From an uncultured Porphyromonas sp. (GTDB taxonomy: Bacteria; Bacteroidota; Bacteroidia; Bacteroidales; Porphyromonadaceae), in NCBI GenBank assembly GCA_943912835.1, contig CALTVJ010000063.1, positions 1 to 9,391 of the forward strand: a stretch of DNA of 9,391 bases, written 5' to 3'. The position numbers were made by a program, and so were the translations under genes. This document shows, one piece after another, positions 6,686 through 9,391 of the stretch (the first letter of the stretch is position 1; each line of letters opens with the position of its first letter). The notes under the pieces were generated by a model that was not told where the DNA came from, did not search any database, and saw only the letters and a program-made list of their open reading frames with translations.

Positions 6686-7965
6686 TAATCATTTAAAGTG
6701 ATTTCTATTAAGCCATCACTCAATAGCCTTTTCAATACATCTCGATACTGTGAGAAAAAAACGGAAGCATTGTAAAACTCCTTGCCTCTGATGACAAAAC
6801 TATAATCATCTAATGCATCAGAATCTTCCATCTGAATGTAAAGATTGGCCTGAGTAAAATGTTTAAAGTGAAGGGAAGATAAACGAAAAAGAAATTCGCT
6901 CGGACTGAGAGAGGTTCTAGACACCCTAATTCTAACATAGGGTTGTCGTGGTTCCAGATCTTCTCCAGAATGAGTATCTGTATATACTTTTTTCCAATCG
7001 ATCTGGAATGTTCTATCAATAGGTACTACTGGTGATAACGAGATACGAAAAGGATCCATAGTACTATATTCTTCAGAATCGGGTACTGTATCTTTAGCAC
7101 AGAAAGGCAACAAAGGATCAGCTATTTTCCTCTTTGTATACAGCATAAGCTCTGACATTATCCTCCGATAGTCATTATTTAATGTACGTTTCTTTGCTTT
7201 GCCACACAAGTTGAGAGAGGTTTCTATATCACCTTCAAACCTAGACAATAAAGCGAGATATCCATACAGCCTGCTTTTAATCTCTATTGATTTTTCCAAT
7301 TTCAAACAAGAAACTATATATTTAGAAACAGAGCTATGATCATGACGTATTACAGCTAACTCAGCCATTACATAGTAATAGAGCAATCGAGTTTGCCTAT
7401 CTAAATCAAGTATATTTTTATCGCTAATATTATGCAATAGGATATCTGCATCCGAAATATAACCAAGAGCAACAGAACAACGTACTTGCCATAGCAATAA
7501 ATAGAGTTGCTTGTTTCGTTCCTCAGAATATAAGTAACGCATATGTGATAAGGTTGACTGAGCTTGAGCATAAGAGCCAGTATAAAACTGAGACTTAGCT
7601 AATAACAACCACATAGCATACATAGAAGGATTATATTCTCTCTGTTTGCTTTTTTTCTTGCCTTTTGGGGGGCGTCTTAAACTATGATTTAAGATATTAG
7701 ACTCACAACGCTCTATGATTGCTCTATATTCAGAAACATATAGGGTATCAGCAAAATCTAATGGCAAAGATACCAAAGTATCGGGAGTATAATTTACAAC
7801 TTGTTTCTGACGGAGAGTTATATAAGCCTGTTCTAGATTATATAACCCATTATATCGACTTGTCAAACCATGATAGAAGCGACTCATAACAGTTGTATGC
7901 TTCGTACTACAAGACAGCACCGATAGTACAACGACAAAACATACAAGTGCAATGTGACGCCTCAT
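6685..7965 (-). CDS. PorW/SprE-like lipoprotein (type IX secretion related), compact form
   Basis: The 426-residue product has a lipoprotein signal (MRRHIALVCF then LSVLSC, lipidated Cys19). Next comes STKHTTVMSRFYHGLTSRYN, which matches the N-terminal hallmark of PorW/SprE proteins (a lipid-anchored Cys followed closely by an S-R-x-Y-H-x-L-T-x-x-Y-N motif). A basic segment (RRPPKGKKKSKQREYNP, 97-113) leads to helical TPR-like repeats (about 114-280), including AMWLLLAKSQFYTGSYAQAQ. The C-terminal part (about 343-415) resembles the SPOR-like end of the family. PorW/SprE proteins link the PorK/PorN ring of the type IX secretion machine to the outer-membrane translocon. At about 430 residues it is clearly shorter than the forms of roughly 600-900 residues that I know of. 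The ATG at 7965 lies one base after the permease stop. A start at 8028 would read through the permease end without a proper signal peptide. Family call from motif memory, not a search. Confidence 0.68.
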   Translation of the reverse strand: MRRHIALVCFVVVLSVLSCSTKHTTVMSRFYHGLTSRYNGLYNLEQAYITLRQKQVVNYTPDTLVSLPLDFADTLYVSEYRAIIERCESNILNHSLRRPPKGKKKSKQREYNPSMYAMWLLLAKSQFYTGSYAQAQSTLSHMRYLYSEERNKQLYLLLWQVRCSVALGYISDADILLHNISDKNILDLDRQTRLLYYYVMAELAVIRHDHSSVSKYIVSCLKLEKSIEIKSRLYGYLALLSRFEGDIETSLNLCGKAKKRTLNNDYRRIMSELMLYTKRKIADPLLPFCAKDTVPDSEEYSTMDPFRISLSPVVPIDRTFQIDWKKVYTDTHSGEDLEPRQPYVRIRVSRTSLSPSEFLFRLSSLHFKHFTQANLYIQMEDSDALDDYSFVIRGKEFYNASVFFSQYRDVLKRLLSDGLIEITLND

Positions 7966-7966
7966 T

Positions 7967-8773
7967 CTATCTTCTCTGTTTTTTGAACAACAATGCAATA
8001 GCAAGCATAGCAAACAAAAGAAGAACAATTACTACACCAGTAGGAGCATTAAACCAATAAGTACTAAGTAATAACCCTACGACATTGGCAAAAAGACTAA
8101 TGAAAATAGATCCTATTATAATCTTTTTGAAATCAGTAGTAAAGAAACCCATTATAGTCTGTGGTAAGGTCAATAGAGACATCAACAACATAATACCGAC
8201 AATGCGCGTAGAGAGTACCATAGCTAAAGCAACAAGAATCAATAAAATTAAATTGGTTCTTTCTACTTTTAGTCCTCTGGTTTTCACAAAATCAGCATCA
8301 AACATGGTGTATAAAATTCGTTTATACCCTACTACAAAAAATCCACAAAGGAATAGCGAAAGTAAAAGGAGAGCCCATAAATCGACTTGACCAACCAAGA
8401 GAATATTACCAAATAGATATGACGATAATCCAGATGTATATCCAGGCGTTAAGCTCATAAATAAAATACCAAGAGCCATACCTAATGCCCAAATACTTGC
8501 TATTGCAGAATCTTCCTTAACTCGACCGTTAAGACTCAAATAATTAATACCAAAAGCTGATGCAATAGCAGTAGCACTAGCTAAGAGTAAAGGATTAAGG
8601 CCTAAATAAAGCCCCAGACCTAAACCCGCGAAAGAAGCATGTGTAATTCCTCCACTTACAAAGACGATACGACGCACCACGATGTAAGAACCAATTATAC
8701 CACATACGACAGCTGATAAAACTGAAGCATAAAGAGCATTTTGAAAAAAGTTGAGCCCTAAAATATTGTCCAT
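7967..8773 (-). CDS. ABC-3 family metal-ion (Zn/Mn/Fe) transporter permease
   Basis: The 268-residue product is almost wholly hydrophobic, with about eight transmembrane helices. It matches the ABC-3 permease family (ZnuB, MntB, TroC), which moves divalent metals across the inner membrane with an ATPase and a periplasmic binding protein. Family features seen are the N-terminal FFQNALYASVLSAVVCGIIG, the IVVRRIVFVSGGITHASFAG segment with its conserved Gly-Gly-x-x-His, the cytoplasmic loop DADFVKTRGLKVERTN that contacts the ATPase, and STRIVGIMLLMSLLTLPQTI near the end. The metal cannot be read from the permease alone. The ATG at 8773 is preferred to a TTG at 8794. It follows the Cys-rich gene by 27 bases and is followed one base later by the PorW/SprE-like gene. 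No ATPase or binding-protein gene is in the window. Confidence 0.9.
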   Translation of the reverse strand: MDNILGLNFFQNALYASVLSAVVCGIIGSYIVVRRIVFVSGGITHASFAGLGLGLYLGLNPLLLASATAIASAFGINYLSLNGRVKEDSAIASIWALGMALGILFMSLTPGYTSGLSSYLFGNILLVGQVDLWALLLLSLFLCGFFVVGYKRILYTMFDADFVKTRGLKVERTNLILLILVALAMVLSTRIVGIMLLMSLLTLPQTIMGFFTTDFKKIIIGSIFISLFANVVGLLLSTYWFNAPTGVVIVLLLFAMLAIALLFKKQRR

Positions 8774-8800
8774 GTCTAGATACACGAATAACAAACAAAG

Positions 8801-9265
8801 CTAATGTTTACCTACTCGCTCTCCTGGTCCATGCTCCATATGGTAAGCTCTATTTTCTCCAATAATCAAATATAATTCAGATTTTAAATCCTCTGGAATT
8901 GATATTTCTCTAAGTTGAAGACTTCTTACCCAGCCTGCGACATCATCTTCGCGCAAAGTAATTAATATATCTCTAAAATGTTCTACGGCAGAAGTGCTAT
9001 ACTCATCGCCACTTATTCCTCTATACTCATCTAATTCCTCGTCATCGTAATAAACGATCTTAGTACTGACTGCAGCCAATAAACTATCCCTCTCACAGGT
9101 CATATGCATACCGCAGCATCCACCCGTAGCTAATTCAACAGATTCTTCTTCTACATCAAGACCTAATGCAATCTTTTTTTGACGTTCTCTATTTTGAAAT
9201 AAACCTATTAGCCCTGCGACCAAACCAAGACTAAGTAAAGCTATAATAGCCCAAAGTATTCCCAT
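8801..9265 (-). CDS. Small membrane-anchored protein with CCGMHMTC motif, conserved Bacteroidota family of unknown function
   Basis: The 154-residue product has one N-terminal transmembrane helix (about residues 3-23) followed by basic residues (RERQKK), which suggests the rest faces the cytoplasm. A cluster of possible metal ligands follows: Cys50, Cys51, His54 and Cys57 in GGCCGMHMTCERDSL. After that come an acidic stretch (YYDDEELDEYRG) and a conserved-looking helical part (REDDVAGWVRSLQLREISIPEDL), and the tail is His-rich (H142, H145, H154). I recognise the CCG-x-H-x-x-C-E-x-D-S-L-L plus DVAGWVRSLQLR pattern from uncharacterised proteins of Bacteroidales, some loosely annotated as phospholipase; I see nothing supporting that activity. 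It starts 9 bases after aroA and ends 27 bases before the metal permease, so a role in metal handling is a reasonable guess, not shown. Confidence 0.8.
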   Translation of the reverse strand: MGILWAIIALLSLGLVAGLIGLFQNRERQKKIALGLDVEEESVELATGGCCGMHMTCERDSLLAAVSTKIVYYDDEELDEYRGISGDEYSTSAVEHFRDILITLREDDVAGWVRSLQLREISIPEDLKSELYLIIGENRAYHMEHGPGERVGKH

Positions 9266-9274
9266 TTATCTCTA

Positions 9275-9391
9275 CTATATTGTTGTTGTAATGTATCCTA
9301 GTTTTTCGATCTCTTTCCAATAATTAGGAAAGCTCTTAGACACACATTCTGCTCCTTCAATTACAACACCTTCAGAGCTATGCTTAGCCAT
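9275..9391 (-). CDS. aroA: 3-phosphoshikimate 1-carboxyvinyltransferase (EPSP synthase), C-terminal end only
   Basis: The frame is open from the right window edge to a TAG at 9277-9275, giving 38 residues. The text EGVVIEGAECVSKSFPNYWKEIEKLGY matches the extreme C-terminus of EPSP synthases, where a strand ending in Glu-Ala-x-Val-x-Lys-Ser-Phe/Tyr-Pro is followed by the last helix. The Lys in this KSFP motif belongs to the active-site region that binds phosphoenolpyruvate. The enzyme makes EPSP from shikimate 3-phosphate and PEP in the shikimate pathway. The Met at the window edge is probably internal to the gene. The next gene begins only 9 bases later, so transcription is likely shared. Confidence 0.85.
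   Translation of the reverse strand: MAKHSSEGVVIEGAECVSKSFPNYWKEIEKLGYITTTI

Noticed and set aside
8085..8390. A 101-codon plus-strand open frame opposite the metal permease gene
   Set aside because: It is the antisense of a strongly conserved membrane protein and has low-complexity basic composition typical of shadow frames.
8796..8803. Minus-strand TAGCTTTG, a match to the TAnnTTTG -7 element, 22 bases before the permease ATG
   Set aside because: It coincides with the stop codon of the Cys-rich gene, has no -33 box, and the short degenerate motif is expected by chance in AT-rich DNA. Operon read-through explains expression.
1..9391. CRISPR arrays, insertion sequences, integrase sites, tRNA genes
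   Set aside because: Reading both strands showed no regular repeats, no transposase or integrase text and no tRNA-like cloverleaf; composition is even throughout.

Overview
The window is AT-rich chromosomal DNA from a Bacteroidota (Bacteroidetes) bacterium, most likely a Porphyromonas-like member of the Bacteroidales. The reasons are family content (a DUF3078 outer-membrane protein, a DUF4292 lipoprotein, a PorW/SprE-like lipoprotein, and an EnvC-type protein with the ILHFQ variant of the M23 motif), the absence of clear Shine-Dalgarno sequences, and two good TAnnTTTG (-7) promoter elements. Genus assignment is inference. Every gene I can support lies on the minus strand, so transcription runs from high to low coordinates. 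Coding density is very high, and the longest stretch without a gene is about 150 bases (6536-6684).

In transcription order, the first block (9391 to 6685) holds the C-terminus of aroA (EPSP synthase), a small membrane-anchored protein with a CCGMHMTC motif, an ABC-3 family metal permease, and a compact lipoprotein resembling the type IX secretion component PorW/SprE. Spacings are 9, 27 and 1 bases, so this block reads as one transcription unit. It may end near a weak hairpin after 6685.

The second block (6535 to 1542) starts behind a TAnnTTTG promoter. It encodes a TPR-repeat periplasmic protein, a DUF4292 lipoprotein whose sequence pattern recalls LolB, an EnvC-like coiled-coil protein with a degenerate LytM domain, and the bifunctional FAD-synthesis enzyme RibF. 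Junctions are a 1-base overlap, a 4-base gap and a 16-base overlap, which implies translational coupling. The first three products are all predicted to act in the envelope and may form a module controlling peptidoglycan cleavage or outer-membrane biogenesis. RibF looks like a metabolic passenger.

The third block (1487 to the left edge) begins with its own near-perfect -7 element only 6 bases before the ATG, which predicts a leaderless mRNA. It encodes a DUF3078 outer-membrane beta-barrel protein and then the first 29 residues of an unidentified membrane protein that runs off the window.

I saw no mobile elements, CRISPR arrays, tRNA or rRNA genes, or clear riboswitches. The most interesting items are the TPR-DUF4292-EnvC envelope module, the shortened PorW/SprE-like protein coupled to a metal permease, the Cys-rich protein beside that permease, and the leaderless DUF3078 start.
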